NCBI RefSeq assembly: GCF_016808095.1
Contig: NC_068977.1
Span: 30,095,364-30,159,363, forward strand
Length of the DNA stretch: 64,000 bases
Reading direction: 5' to 3'
DNA from: Vigna angularis
Lineage: Eukaryota; Streptophyta; Magnoliopsida; Fabales; Fabaceae
Shown: positions 49,711 through 60,360 of the stretch, piece after piece
Numbering within the stretch: position 1 is the stretch's first letter
How the letters are laid out: each line of letters begins with the position of its first letter
Notes under the pieces: model-generated
What the model saw: the letters and a program-made list of their open reading frames with translations, nothing else
Databases searched by the model: none
What the model was told of the DNA's origin: nothing
Made by a program: the position numbers and the translations under genes

Positions 49711-49946
49711 TTAGGCTTAAAATCCACTTCTAACATGGTATTAGAGTCATGGTTAGAGTCTATCCTAGCGAAAAAGTGCAAACCTCACCCTACAAGCCGG
49801 TTTTGTGAGGTTGAGTTAGGCCTAAAGTCCACTTCTAACATGGTGTCAGAGCCATTGTTAGAGCCTATCCTAGCGAAAAAGTACAAACCTCACCCTACAA
49901 GCCAGTTTTCTAGGATTGAGTTAGACTTAAAGTTCACTTCTAACAT
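49711..49946 (+). mobile_element. TRIM/LTR end plus primer-binding site in a 105-bp tandem array
   Basis: Three starts of a 105-bp unit at 49711, 49816 and 49921. Each has an LTR-like end 'cacttctaaca', followed in the first two by TGGTATTAGAGTC or TGGTGTCAGAGCC, which matches the initiator-tRNA-Met primer-binding site TGGTATCAGAGC with one or two changes. The phrase GTGAGGTTGAGTTAGGCCTA is, reversed, like LTR starts of short non-autonomous legume elements I remember. The element is reduced to repeated LTR end, PBS and short internal DNA. Confidence 0.7.
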
Positions 49947-50371
49947 TTTATATATGTATTTCTTTGTTAACACATTCAAAAGTTTCTATCAACCTCAGGT
50001 CACATTTAATCTTATGTCATTGTTTTAGAAGTGCAATATTTCTGATATTGTTTTTCACAACCCATTCTAACAGCGGTTTTAGACTCAGTGTAGTGTAAAA
50101 AACGTGTGACAATTTTGTATAAATATACAACTTTTGAAAGACGGTTAATTGAAATAAAAGTAAAAAAAAATTATAAACAATGACAATTACTAATACTGAT
50201 GGAAATCTACTGCGCATATGTGTATAATTTTTTTAGCAAAAAATTATTAAATTATAAAATAAAAAAATAATTTTTTTAATATATATATATAATCTACTAA
50301 TAAAAATTTGAAATGTAAAAATTTGAAAACCAACAATAATTTTTTGCAAAACCATTATCATTTTCCTTAGG

Positions 50372-50667
50372 CTTTGTTCACATGAATAAATTTGGGGGAG
50401 AGTGATTGAGTGAATTTGAAAGGATTTAAAGATAAACTTTTTTATTGTTTATTTGAGTGAATTTGGAGATAAGTGAGAGTGAATTTGGAAATACATTTTT
50501 TTAATCTGTCACATCAATCAAATCTTACACTAATTCTCACAAACGTTGTTTCCAAATTCACTCTCACTCACCTCCAAATTCACTCAAATAAACAACAAAA
50601 AGATTTATCTTCAAATCCTCTCAAATCCACTCAATTACTTTTCCCAAATCCATTCAAGTGAACAAAG
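50372..50667. mobile_element. foldback MITE, 296 bp
   Basis: The arms are inverted repeats: CTTTGTTCACATGAATAAAT on the left, and the right end reversed reads CTTTGTTCACTTGAATGGAT. They pair imperfectly through 'gagtgaatttg..aggattt' and 'gtttatttgagtgaatttgg' up to the centre near 50503. No coding sequence. A half copy is at 5924-6090, so this is a repeat family. Confidence 0.85.
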
Positions 50668-52803
50668 AGTTAAAGTTTATTTTAAAAGAGTTATGATAGT
50701 TGGATCCATCTGTCGTAACACGTTAGGATGGATCAAATTATCATTGAATGACATAACTTACAATGGCACAGTTCTTAACAATAAGTGTAGAATTAGTTTT
50801 GAAATCCTTCTAATCATTATTAGAGGCTCTAATACAACAGTGGTGTGTTCTGATTGTTTAAAAAAAAGTTGTTGTATTTATAATTTCTTTGTAACTGTTT
50901 TGTCGAATATTTTACCTTATAAAGCATTTTTCGAATTATGTGTATGTGTGTAAATTGTTGAGATTGAGCACTTATTAAATTGTGTAAGATCCAGATCAAA
51001 TATTTTATAAATACATATATGTTTCATAATTCTAATATTGTTTGAAATGTTATCTATGCATAAATTTTCTTATTTGTAATTTAAGATGAAAAGGATCATA
51101 TATACAAGATTTTATAACGTTCAAAGTAAAAACGATAAAAAGAGAGAATGTACTCATATTCTTGATTACCATGTTAAATTTTTATGTAAAATACTTCTTT
51201 CAATTCTTAGTAATTTACTTTTCTTACTGTTTACTTCATAATTGCATTTGAATTTCTTACCTAACCTATATTCCTTTTTAATAATTTCCATATTGAACTT
51301 TGTTTATAATTTAAATTGTCATTAATTACAAGTTTTATAATTTACCATTTAAATGTACCTTCAATGACCTTTTGGTTAAGAACAGTTTTAAATTTAAATT
51401 ATTTGAACATTTTAAATTGTATTTTAATTAAATATGTTCTAAAAGAATAATTTTAAAAATATTTTAATTTTAGTCAATTTGTGTTGTTGATGTGTTTTTC
51501 TTTAATATTTAAAATTGACTTAATATGTTCAAATTAAAAATCATTTGAATAAAATAATTCTAAAAAGTAACCTTCTTTATTTGACTTGAACTATTTTATA
51601 ATTTTTCATCGAAAATAACAATGTGGTTGATGTAGTTTGAATTTAAAGTTGTGTAAACTGTTTAAATTCCAACGTTCATAAACTAGTAAATCACAATGAA
51701 GAGAGCAAATAATATTTGCCATAATTCATTAGAAAAATAAAATTTTTCAAGTACATTTTCTTGTCTTGGATCAATCTTGAAGTTTCATGGTTAGATATGA
51801 TTCAATAATGGCTTGTGTGAACAGCTAGCTGAAAATGACTATATTATATTCTTATGCAAAACGTGGGTTTTCTTTCACTGTTGCCTTAACGGCTGCAAAT
51901 ATAATAAAAGATATATATTGTCAAATGCCATTGCTGTAAAGCATTGTCAAATGCCATTGCTGTAAAGCATCTTTGGGTGAAAGAGACAATATTACAGAGA
52001 ATTATTGATACCAGGAAGTCATAATCATTCATTTCCACTTTTTTTTTTTTACTGAATTCGTGTGTTTTATGTCTACTAAACATTAATATTTTACAATTAT
52101 GAGAATATCATTACACAACCATTTTCAAGTCACTAAAAGACAAACTCTTCAATGGTCCCATTTTTGTCTTCACAAATTTGGGAACTGGAATTAAAATTTA
52201 CTTATAGTAAGCTTCAAAGGACGTTGAACACTGTTAAAGGGGACACCAATAATTCCTCCCTTACTTTTTAAAAGCCACTTTTCTTAATTTATCTATCCCT
52301 ATATTTAAAGTATTTTTTTTTCTTCAAAATTTAGAATTTATACTTTAATTATACTTTAATAAATCAAAAAATAAAATACTTTTAGTGCATATTTATTTCT
52401 ACAATCTATTAAAATAAAATTCGAATTATAATTATAAAATTACACGTTGATATATATTTTTATCTTAAGTTACATAATTATTCATAATATTAAATATATG
52501 TACTTGATTATTTAAAAAAGAGGAAGGATTTTATGTTTATACCATTATTTTCTCACTATGGGTTGATAACGGCAATATTTGTGTCCCTCTAAATGTTACC
52601 CTTCACATTCTCATTTTGGTTCGTAAAACAAGATTGAGAGAAGTCAGAATAAATATCACATAAATAAACTTAATAATTTACATTACATAATATTTGTGTA
52701 CACCTATATTCGGATGAGGATCATTTATATTTTTGGCAAATGCACTAACATAATTTTTTAAATGATATTATATATTTCGATTTTCAAGAAAACAAATCAT
52801 ATA
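50668..52803. other. intergenic, AT-rich
   Basis: No supportable gene; the 50546-50953 open frame has no recognisable domain and overlaps the MITE. A 26-bp tandem pair at 51919-51970 is listed. Nothing else recognised. Confidence 0.4.
51919..51970. repeat. 26-bp perfect tandem duplication
   Basis: TGTCAAATGCCATTGCTGTA followed by AAGCAT, present twice without a mismatch (51919-51944, 51945-51970). Confidence 0.95.
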
Positions 52804-54538
52804 AAAATATTTGGTTAAACCCCTTTCTAGGTCCCTATTTATGTGGAATTTTACCAGTTACATCTTCGTCTTTTAAGTTTTGCTAATTTGGTCCTTTATA
52901 TTAAAAAATTGACTTAATTTGGTCCCTACCATTAAATCAACTTAACGTGGTTAAGTTTTTGATGACCTGTGAGGGTGATGTGGACATTTTTTTTGAGACG
53001 TGGAAACGTGGCTTGCAACATTCGTGTTCATCTTCCATTAGCATCGCCGAGATCGCCACAGCGCTACCGCTCCCTGCCGCATCGCCGTTGGGATTCATCT
53101 CCGTCATCATCGCACAACCTGCAATTAGGAAACAACGAATCCCATGGCAGCCATTGACGCCATCGTAAGCACCTCTGCAAGATCGCGCCTCCTTACAGTT
53201 CAAATCTAGTAGGACCCACTATGATGGAAGGAAAAGAAACTTAGAATTTTTTCATTGATTGGTTACGTTATTGGCACTGTTAGGGTGAATTCACTTTTAA
53301 ATTATTCCTTTTAGCTTTATAAAGGGAAAGAAGTTAAACGTAGTGAACCCAGGGGTATGGCATCAACCCATAGGATTGTATTTACAACAAGTTGGAAGTT
53401 GGGTCTTTTATGGAACTTCTTATGGACCTGCGATTCTCGCAATCATGGCCTCTCCAGTGAAGCCACCAGTTCCCAAAACAACACCTCCAAAGATAGCTCC
53501 TTTGAAACCACCCGTTCCAAAAACAACACCCCCAAAAATACCACCAGTGAAACCACCTGTTCCAAAGATTACACCAGCCATCAAGTCCGAAACCCCCATC
53601 CCCCAAAACCCCTCCACTAAAACCACCCAAAAAAGCCCCTATTTCGCCACCACCACTGCCATCATTGCCTACCGCAAAAGTATCCCCCAACACCGACGGA
53701 AGCATAAATAATGCCAGTACTAGCTAAAAAGGCACCATCACACGCACACAAAAAGAAAGCGCCAAAACCATCACATGCACCAACGCCTTCGATTGAAACA
53801 CCAACCCCAACAGCAGTACCCCAAGATGACATCCCAGAACCTTCTCCTCCTCACAATCTTGATAACCTTTTCTAATTTCAATTTTGTTTTCTATTTCCGA
53901 ACATTTCAAATGATAATCAAAGTTTAGGAAGAGGTGTGCCATATTTTGTTTTTGCAATCCGTGGAGTATTGAGAGTATGTAGAAGTTGCTGGGACTCCTG
54001 GTCTAGGGTATTGAATAAGATTATTGAAGAAGATACAGAGTATGGGATTGAAAGAAGAGGCGGCAGAGTATGGCTTGCGTCTAGGTTTCGCGTCTAGGGT
54101 TCTTCAGGTTGTGAAATTTGGGATTTCTCTATAGGTTTATGTGAGGCCCGATTCAAATGTACTTTGGAATTAATTTTTGAATTTCTTCTCACAAGTTTGA
54201 TGCACAAGGAAGAAGATTTCTGGGTGATGGACAGGGAAGAGGATTTCTGAGTGGTGTTTCATTGTAATGGAAGATAATCTTTTTTAATCAAACATTTTTC
54301 ACGTCAAACTTAGGAAATTCCACGTAACACCCTACTTATGCCACGTATCAAAAATTGTCTACGTCAACATCACAAGTCATCAAAAACTTAACCCCGTTAA
54401 GTCAATTTAACGGTAGAGGCCCAATTGAGTCAATATTTCAATATAAAGGACCAAATTGGCAAAACCTATAAGATGTGGATCATACTGCGAAAATCCCACA
54501 TAAATAGGGACTTCCGAAGAGGTTTAACCAAAATATTT
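52804..54538. mobile_element. Mutator-like element, 1717 bp, perfect 9-bp target duplication, carries foreign sequence
   Basis: The element is 52813-54529, flanked by AAAATATTT at 52804-52812 and 54530-54538. Inverted repeats of about 200 bp start GGTTAAACCCCTTTCTAGGT on the left and, read from the right end, GGTTAAACCTCTTCGGAAGT; both go on with 'tccctatttatgtgg', 'aatttggtccttt' and 'taagtttttgatgac'. The 9-bp duplication and long TIRs identify the Mutator superfamily. The interior has no transposase but has GC-richer segments (53030-53190, 53440-53710) unlike its surroundings, including a proline-rich frame, so it is a Pack-MULE candidate. Confidence 0.88.
53343..53711 (+). pseudogene. proline-rich (PRP/extensin-like) reading frame inside the Mutator-like element
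   Basis: A 122-codon frame. Residues 37-80 contain repeated PVKPPVPKTTPPKI / PLKPPVPKTTPPKI / PVKPPVPKIT units (about 45 bases each), in the style of plant proline-rich cell-wall proteins. It lacks a convincing signal peptide and the tail loses the repeat (KTTQKSPYF...). The internal Met at residue 35 could also start. It lies between the element's inverted repeats, so the likely explanation is a captured fragment of a host gene; de novo repeat growth is possible. No function is inferred. Confidence 0.5.
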
Positions 54539-54649
54539 ATAAACTTATACGTTTAGTTGCAAAGGAACTGAACCTATATATGTGTTTTTCTTTCGTTCCT
54601 TAATAACTAAGATTGAAAGTTGTGTAAAATTTTCAAAATTCTTGTTATT

Positions 54650-54773
54650 TTTTTAATTATTTATTTGAAGAAAAAGATTTGGTTTGGTTTTCAATAATCG
54701 AAGCCATATATTTGTCTTTGGTTTTTATTGAAACCGAAAATTGGGTCAAAAATTTCAAAAATTTCCAATAATC
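54650..54773. repeat. left remnant of an interrupted ~130-bp tandem array
   Basis: Contains 'atttgaagaaaaagatttgg', 'ataatcgaagccatatat' and 'gtttttattgaaaccgaa', the same phrases as the repeat units at 58385-58900 on the far side of the CACTA element. Confidence 0.65.
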
Positions 54774-54889
54774 CACTATAAAAAATTACAATTTTACCGA
54801 TGGTTATTTTTTTCATTTTCGGCAGTTTTAACCCCCGAAAAATATGTTACCTGCGATTAAAAAAATCGCTGGGAAAACTTACGTCACTA

Positions 54890-55165
54890 AGTAATTACCG
54901 ACAATTTTTTGAGAAATCGCCGCAATTTCCAAGGGTTTTGAGAAAACCGTCGGCATTAGCGGGAGTTTTGTGAAAACCGCCGGTATTATCGGGGATTTTG
55001 TGAAAACCGCCGGTATTTACGGAGGTTTTGTGAAAACCGCCCATATTTGCCGGGGTTTTCCTAAAACCGCCGGAACTACCCGAGGTTAGAAGAAACCACC
55101 GGTATTTGCAGAGGTGTTGTTGAAACCGCCAATATTTGTAGAGGTTTTCTTTCAAAACCGCCAGA
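54890..55165. repeat. CACTA subterminal repeats
   Basis: About nine copies of a 27-30-bp unit resembling GGTTTTGTGAAAACCGCCGG. Each unit holds a small inverted pair (GGTTTT...AAAACC). Translated on the minus strand this gives a GGFHKTPANT-like repeat, which is not a real protein. Confidence 0.9.
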
Positions 55166-56129
55166 AATGCAATACATATTTTTTTTGTATTATTTATAAT
55201 TTATTTGATTATGATAAAAACTCTTTAATATATCAATAACACAATCAAATAATTTGAAATTAAAATTGAATATTATAAAATATATAATAAACATGTTTTA
55301 ATACAACAAATTGTTTAAATAATCGTTACATTTATATTTAATTACACCTTCTAATAAATTAATATATAAATCAATAAAGTCCTCTTTTAAACCTATGATA
55401 AAATAGAACCTCTCACATAATTACTTAAAAATTCCCATTAAAATGTTCTAAAATCTAAAAATTCTGCAGAGTTGTTGGGTGAGTCCTTATTGCATTTAAC
55501 ATTATCTCTTTTTCTTCTTTGATGACTCACTGGTATCCTTGTAGGTAACATTAAAATAATATAAACAAATATTAAGCATCAAAATTTACTCTAAAACATT
55601 GCACAAAATCAAGAAAACAAATGCCTAGTGAAAAATTGAACCTTACACCGAAAGCTCCAACTTCTCGTTATCACAAAGACAGTTTTGGATGGTAGAACCT
55701 TCTTCACCATATTCATGTCCATTCTTTAAACAAAGCCTTTTAACTCTTCATAGAGGATATGAGACCTTTGGTTCATAATTTTCACATCTGTCAGAGTGAA
55801 TTAATGTGTTATCCATTCTCTATAGGATTTTGGAAGCTACAAATAATTAAAATATTTGGTTAGACACATTCTTTAATATAATTACAGCAAAAATCAGAAC
55901 AATGAGAAAAGAAAGCCTTGTCGGTTTCGAAATTCATGGTTGCTTCCAAGAAAACCTTCTCTTACAAAATCAACCATCTATTTCATATAAATGCAAGAGT
56001 CAAAAAGACTGCACTGTAAGTTAGTTTCAGTTTCATACTATGCTTTTGTGAAAATTTTCAATTTTTGATGAGACAGCAGACCCAGAAAAATAAGGAAACA
56101 ATTGTGCAAGTGATAGTGGAACTGGATAC

Positions 56130-56715
56130 CTTGAGTGAATTGGACTAGCAAGGAAGGAGATTCCGACATCATCGATGCCAGAGAGGCCAATGCATCCTCT
56201 ACCTGGTTACTCAGTGCAGACTCATTAAATGATATCAGAAGCAGAAACTCCACTACATGGTTGAACTCCTGGCATATACATTGCAAGAATCAGAAACAAG
56301 ACGTTACATATGTAATGAGATATGAAGAAAAAAGTGATGTATAAATCTAAAATGTACAAGGGATTCTCATAAAATTTTCAAGATTTTTCCTCTTCTGAAA
56401 CCGCATAAACAGCACAAGCGTGTAATGCTATGGATTTGGAGCAGAAATGCGCCCTAAAAAATCAACAAGGTCAATGGCAATAAAAGGAACTAACATTAGA
56501 TTACATGTAAGGGAATTAATTTAAAGCACCGGTAGATAAAGGTACATAATTAGGGAATGCATATGATGTAGGTCGCTCCACCTAATGAAATTGCAACAAC
56601 ACCACCCATCTGGTACTGCGTAGTGTATAAGTAATCGAGCATGTCGTTCTCTTCCTCTTCTGATAAATCATGCTTTCCTTTGAGAAGACAAACATGTTCC
56701 ACGATTTTCAACAAG
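56130..56715 (-). pseudogene. captured fragment of a stress-response A/B-barrel (Dabb) gene, DABB1-like
   Basis: Three minus-strand pieces in the order of a plant two-domain Dabb protein. About 56715-56575: KIVEHVCLLKGKHDLSEEEE then NDMLDYLYTTQYQMGGVVAI, first barrel. About 56432-56350: HYTLVLFMRFQKRKNLENF, middle part, ended by a stop. 56268-56130: EFNHVVEFLLLISFNESAL through LASMMSESPSLLVQFTQ, second barrel, with a good acceptor (TATGCCAG) and donor (AAG|GTATCC). Intron-like gaps remain between the pieces, so genomic DNA rather than a cDNA was captured. Identification is from memory of At1g51360-type proteins. Stops and missing parts make it non-functional as a full protein. Confidence 0.75.
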
Positions 56716-58384
56716 ATGATACACATGACATAAAAGAATAATCACAAAATGATACAGATGAATCAATTATCAACAAGATGACATAAAGAAAACACATAAA
56801 AAGAAAAGGCCTAGAAAAAAAACACATTTCCTCTCAGCACAATGGAAATATAATAGTCTCTCGTTAATATACTACTTAAAGATATTACATCTTTATAAGA
56901 CAGGACTCTGGCTTATACATCATACTTTTATCCATCATTTTATTATAGAATACTACACTTTTATATTATCATTCTAAGCTATAAAATTGTATAAGCCAAA
57001 TAAACAAGGGTAAACAATGCGTGCACGTAAATCTATTGCAAAAGAAACTCAATTTTGCATGGCTAAAAGCAACCTTAACAAAACTACAAATGCATGAATA
57101 CTATTGAAGGAAACAAAATTCCACTAAGATAATCAGCAAGTAGCATCCAGAGGAAAGTAAAGTTACACAGAACCTTGATTTTTTCCAAAATATTGCACAA
57201 CCATCAATTGGATTACCTGTACGCATCTATAACAAGAAAGAATGTTATTAGACTTTATAATGCAACAGAACTATTAAGTTAACACGAAACTAGCTCCCAT
57301 GATATTGTTCTAACTCAATAATGCCTTTTAGGAGAATCATAAATGGTTTCCAAAAAACAAAGGTTGTGCCGAAAGCTTTCGGCACATTATTGGCAATTCT
57401 AAAGACTAAAATAACACATTGGTTGATGAAAGAAAAGAGAAGGAGGTGAAAATACCTTTAAATTTTTTTCAATTCGGGCCTCACCAACCATTCCAACAGC
57501 CACACCAGCACTAATCCAAGAAAACCTCAAATCAATTACCAAAAAATAAAAAGTAAAACCCTAAATTCTTTCCCATTTTTGTCAATAATGAAACCTTAAA
57601 TCTATTCTCATCCTCCATCATTCTACTGCAAAAACAAAAAAAAAAAAGGAAAGATGAAAATTACCTGCAATCTGAGATGTAGGTTTGGAGATTGTGCGAT
57701 GAAGACGATGAATGACTCGTGATTCAGTGATGGCGAGATGATCTTGCTGCGATTTCCTGCAGGTTTCACAGTGACTAGGTTTGGTGCTAATGGTGGTCGC
57801 GAATCTTGGAGCTACGATGAGTGGCTGGGACTTTGGTGGAACGAACCTCGGAGGTGGCTCGTGGTGGTGCCTGCGTGAATAGGTTTTCCTGTTGGTTGCA
57901 AGGAAGAAGATGGTAGGAGGTTGCTGGTTCGTCATGGCGGCATGAGACTGATGGTGAGATCTGTGGTGGAGAAGACGAAGCGGCATCGCCACTAATGGGA
58001 GGACGAGAAATTGATGGCTTGTTTACTTGTTGTTCAAATGCATGCTGGTGAAGATGGATGCGTGAGGGTTTCGTCCTGGCACAGTGGCTTTCGCGAGAGT
58101 GCGATTTAGAGATTTGTGCTTTGATTGGGAGAGACAAGAAGGAAAGAAAGAGAAATATTACCAAAACGCGATTTCAAAGAAACAAGAATAACGGGAATTA
58201 AATAAGTTTAAAATATTTATGGGCGGTAATGCATTTAAGAAAATAAAAAATCATAACTTAGTTTCGGTTTTCATTAAACCACCAGAAATTTAGGGGGTTT
58301 GTAATAAAACCGCCGAAAATTTAAAGGGTTTTAAAAACCTCAGAAAATAAACTCCAACTATATTGTATTATTTTTGTAGTGATT

Positions 58385-58900
58385 TCATTATTTTTCTAAA
58401 TATTTTATTTGAGTAAGGAGATTTGATTTCGGTTATCTGGTAATTGAGACCATATATATCTCTATTACTTTGGTTTTTATAGACCCGAGGTCTAAAAGTT
58501 GAATTTTTTTTTTCACAATTGCCACTTTTTTTAAAAAATATTTTATTTGAGCGTAGTTATTTTGCTTCAATTTTCTAGAAATCTAGATCATGTATATCTA
58601 GATTTTCGATTTTTACATACCTAAGACCTAAAAGTTGAAATTTTTTCAAAATTGTTAAAATATTTCATTTGAGCGAGGGAATTTGGCTTAAACTTTCTCT
58701 TAATCGAAGCCATATACCTCTATGACTTCGATTTTTACAAAGCGAAGGCCTAAAAGTTTAAACAAATTAAAATTACCACAAAAATTTATATTATTTTATT
58801 TTATTGGAAGACATTTAGGCTTTAGTTTTTAATAGAACCAAAGCCATAAATGTGTTATGCTTCAGTTTTATAAATAATCAAAGCCACAATTTTGGCTAGA
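58385..58900. repeat. degenerate tandem array, ~130-bp unit, right part
   Basis: Units restart at about 58406, 58541 and 58668 with 'tattttatttgagcga..atttggctt', each followed by 'gaagccatatat..' and '..cgatttttac..ggcctaaaagtt'. The GAAGCC/GGCTTC and 'tttttat' words suggest subterminal repeats of an older transposon. The CACTA element splits this array from its left part at 54650. Confidence 0.7.
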
Positions 58901-59109
58901 GTAAATTTAGGAAAAAAAATTTAAGAAGTCATCATTGTTCTCTCGTCTCTTCACTCTTTGTTCCACCGTTGTAGCTTATAACTGCTTTCTCTGTTCCTCC
59001 ACACTTCATTTGCCACTCTCCTCTCTCTTGCTTCTCCCTTTCTTTTTCTGCATTTTCCAATTTCATTTCCCTTATTCGTTCCGCTGATACTGCGCCACTA
59101 CCCTCCCAT

Positions 59110-59655
59110 TGTTAGGATACAAACAAAGTCCCACATAAAATAAAATAAGAGACGAATATGGATTTATATACACATAAGATACCTCCCTTAGTAAGAGACC
59201 TTTTGGAGTGGTACCAAAAGCAAATTCGTGAGGGTTTGACCCAAAGCGGACAATATCTTACCATTGTAGAGTTCTATGTGTGTGTCGAACCTTCCTACAA
59301 TTGGTATCAGAGCCGATGGTTAAGGTCTAGTGGTCGAGCTCAAACGAGTACGTCCCTTCGTGGTAAGGTGAAGCCTTGGTAGGTGGTTGGTTGCAGAAAG
59401 CCAAATGAATCATGGGAGGTGGAGACCAAGAAATGCTTAGTAAAAGACTTCCGTTGTAGGGGAGAATTGTTATGATACAAACCAAGTCCTACATACAATA
59501 AAACAAGAGATGAATATGAGTTTATATACACATAAGATATCTTCCTTGGTAATAGGCCTTTTGGAGTGGTACCAAAAGCAAATCCGTGAGGGCTTGACCT
59601 AAAGCGGAGAATATCTTACCATTGTAGAGATTTATGTGTGTCGAACCTCTCTACA
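59110..59655 (+). mobile_element. TRIM (terminal-repeat retrotransposon in miniature), 546 bp
   Basis: LTR1 59110-59299 (190 bp) and LTR2 59468-59655 (188 bp) both start TGTTA.GATACAAAC.AAGTCC and end CCT.CCTACA/CCTCTCTACA. The primer-binding site TGGTATCAGAGC lies at 59302-59313, complementary to the initiator tRNA-Met 3' end, two bases after LTR1. A polypurine tract GTAGGGGAGAAT (59456-59467) abuts LTR2. Flanks CCCAT (59105-59109) and CCTAT (59656-59660) form a 4/5 target duplication. The 168-bp interior has no coding capacity, as in other TRIMs, which depend on other elements' proteins. Confidence 0.92.
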
Positions 59656-60117
59656 CCTATCTCTTCCCTCAATCTCCTCCTCGTTGTCGGTGTTTCCACC
59701 ATCGTCACTTTTTTCATTTTCTTTTCTTTCATTGCGAAAGTGAAAAGTTTGTATGTGTTTTTTTTTCTTAATTTTTGGTATGTAATGCATTGTTTTTGTA
59801 TTTCTTTTTTCAGGTTTCTTAATTCCTCACTTCATAAAAAATTTAATTTTTTTAAATATGTTTTTAATATTTTTTGTATATTTATATTAAAGTATTGTTT
59901 TGTATGTTTGATATATGTTATACTATTTTCTATTTTTTATAATTCGTAATTATATATGTTTATATTTTGTTTTTTTGAGATTGTTATTGAGTTAGCATTA
60001 ATCTCTCATTTGAGATTTAATATAAAAACTATGTATTCCCTCCAAGTTTTATGAAAAATATTTCATTTTTTTAAATTAATATAAGAGGAGAGACTACTCC
60101 CATTAATATAAAAAGTA
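59656..60117. other. short intergenic spacer
   Basis: T-rich DNA between the TRIM and the gypsy remnant; the 59638-59949 frame is F/I/Y-rich low complexity. Nothing recognised. Confidence 0.4.
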
Positions 60118-60360
60118 TGTACTCCCATTCAGTCGTGCTTTTAAGTATATAGGCCATTCAGGTGAGTTTTAAATACATAGGCTATTCGACCAAGCTCATA
60201 AATACATAAGGCATTTTACTGGGCTCTTTAGTAGATTAGTCTCAAGGCTTGCCTGTTCGGTCAAGCTCTTAAGTACACAGGTCATTCGATCGAGTCCTTA
60301 AATACAAAAGCCAATCAACTGAGCTAATAAATACATAGGTCATTTGGTCAAGCTATTCAT
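60118..60360. repeat. degenerate tandem repeat, ~32-bp unit, at the gypsy protease side
   Basis: Seven or eight drifting copies of a unit like AAATACATAGGTCATTCGAT-CGAGCTC. It directly follows the protease-like end of the gypsy remnant on the minus strand, where the polyprotein frame breaks down. Confidence 0.75.

Larger units (their letters stand above)
54774..58381. mobile_element. CACTA (En/Spm-type) element, 3608 bp, carrying host-gene fragments
   Basis: The left end is CACTATAAAAAATTACAATT; the right end, reversed, is CACTACAAAAATAATACAAT. Flanks ATC/ATT may be a mutated 3-bp duplication. Subterminal repeats of the form AAAACCGCCGG..TTTGTGA fill 54890-55160 on the left and reappear at 58260-58340 (AAACCGCCGAAA). 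No transposase is visible, so it is non-autonomous. The interior holds exon-like minus-strand pieces of a Dabb gene (56130-56715), an exon-like 18-codon piece at about 57473-57530 (SAGVAVGMVGEARIEKNLK, donor GTATTT), and open frames at 57618-58164 of unknown nature. Confidence 0.85.

Noticed and set aside
53382..53705. Minus-strand glycine/tryptophan-rich frame opposite the proline-rich frame
   Set aside because: The reverse complement of proline-rich repeats automatically gives a Gly/Trp-rich frame.
54895..55155. Minus-strand GGFHKTPANT repeat protein
   Set aside because: It is the translation of CACTA subterminal repeats.
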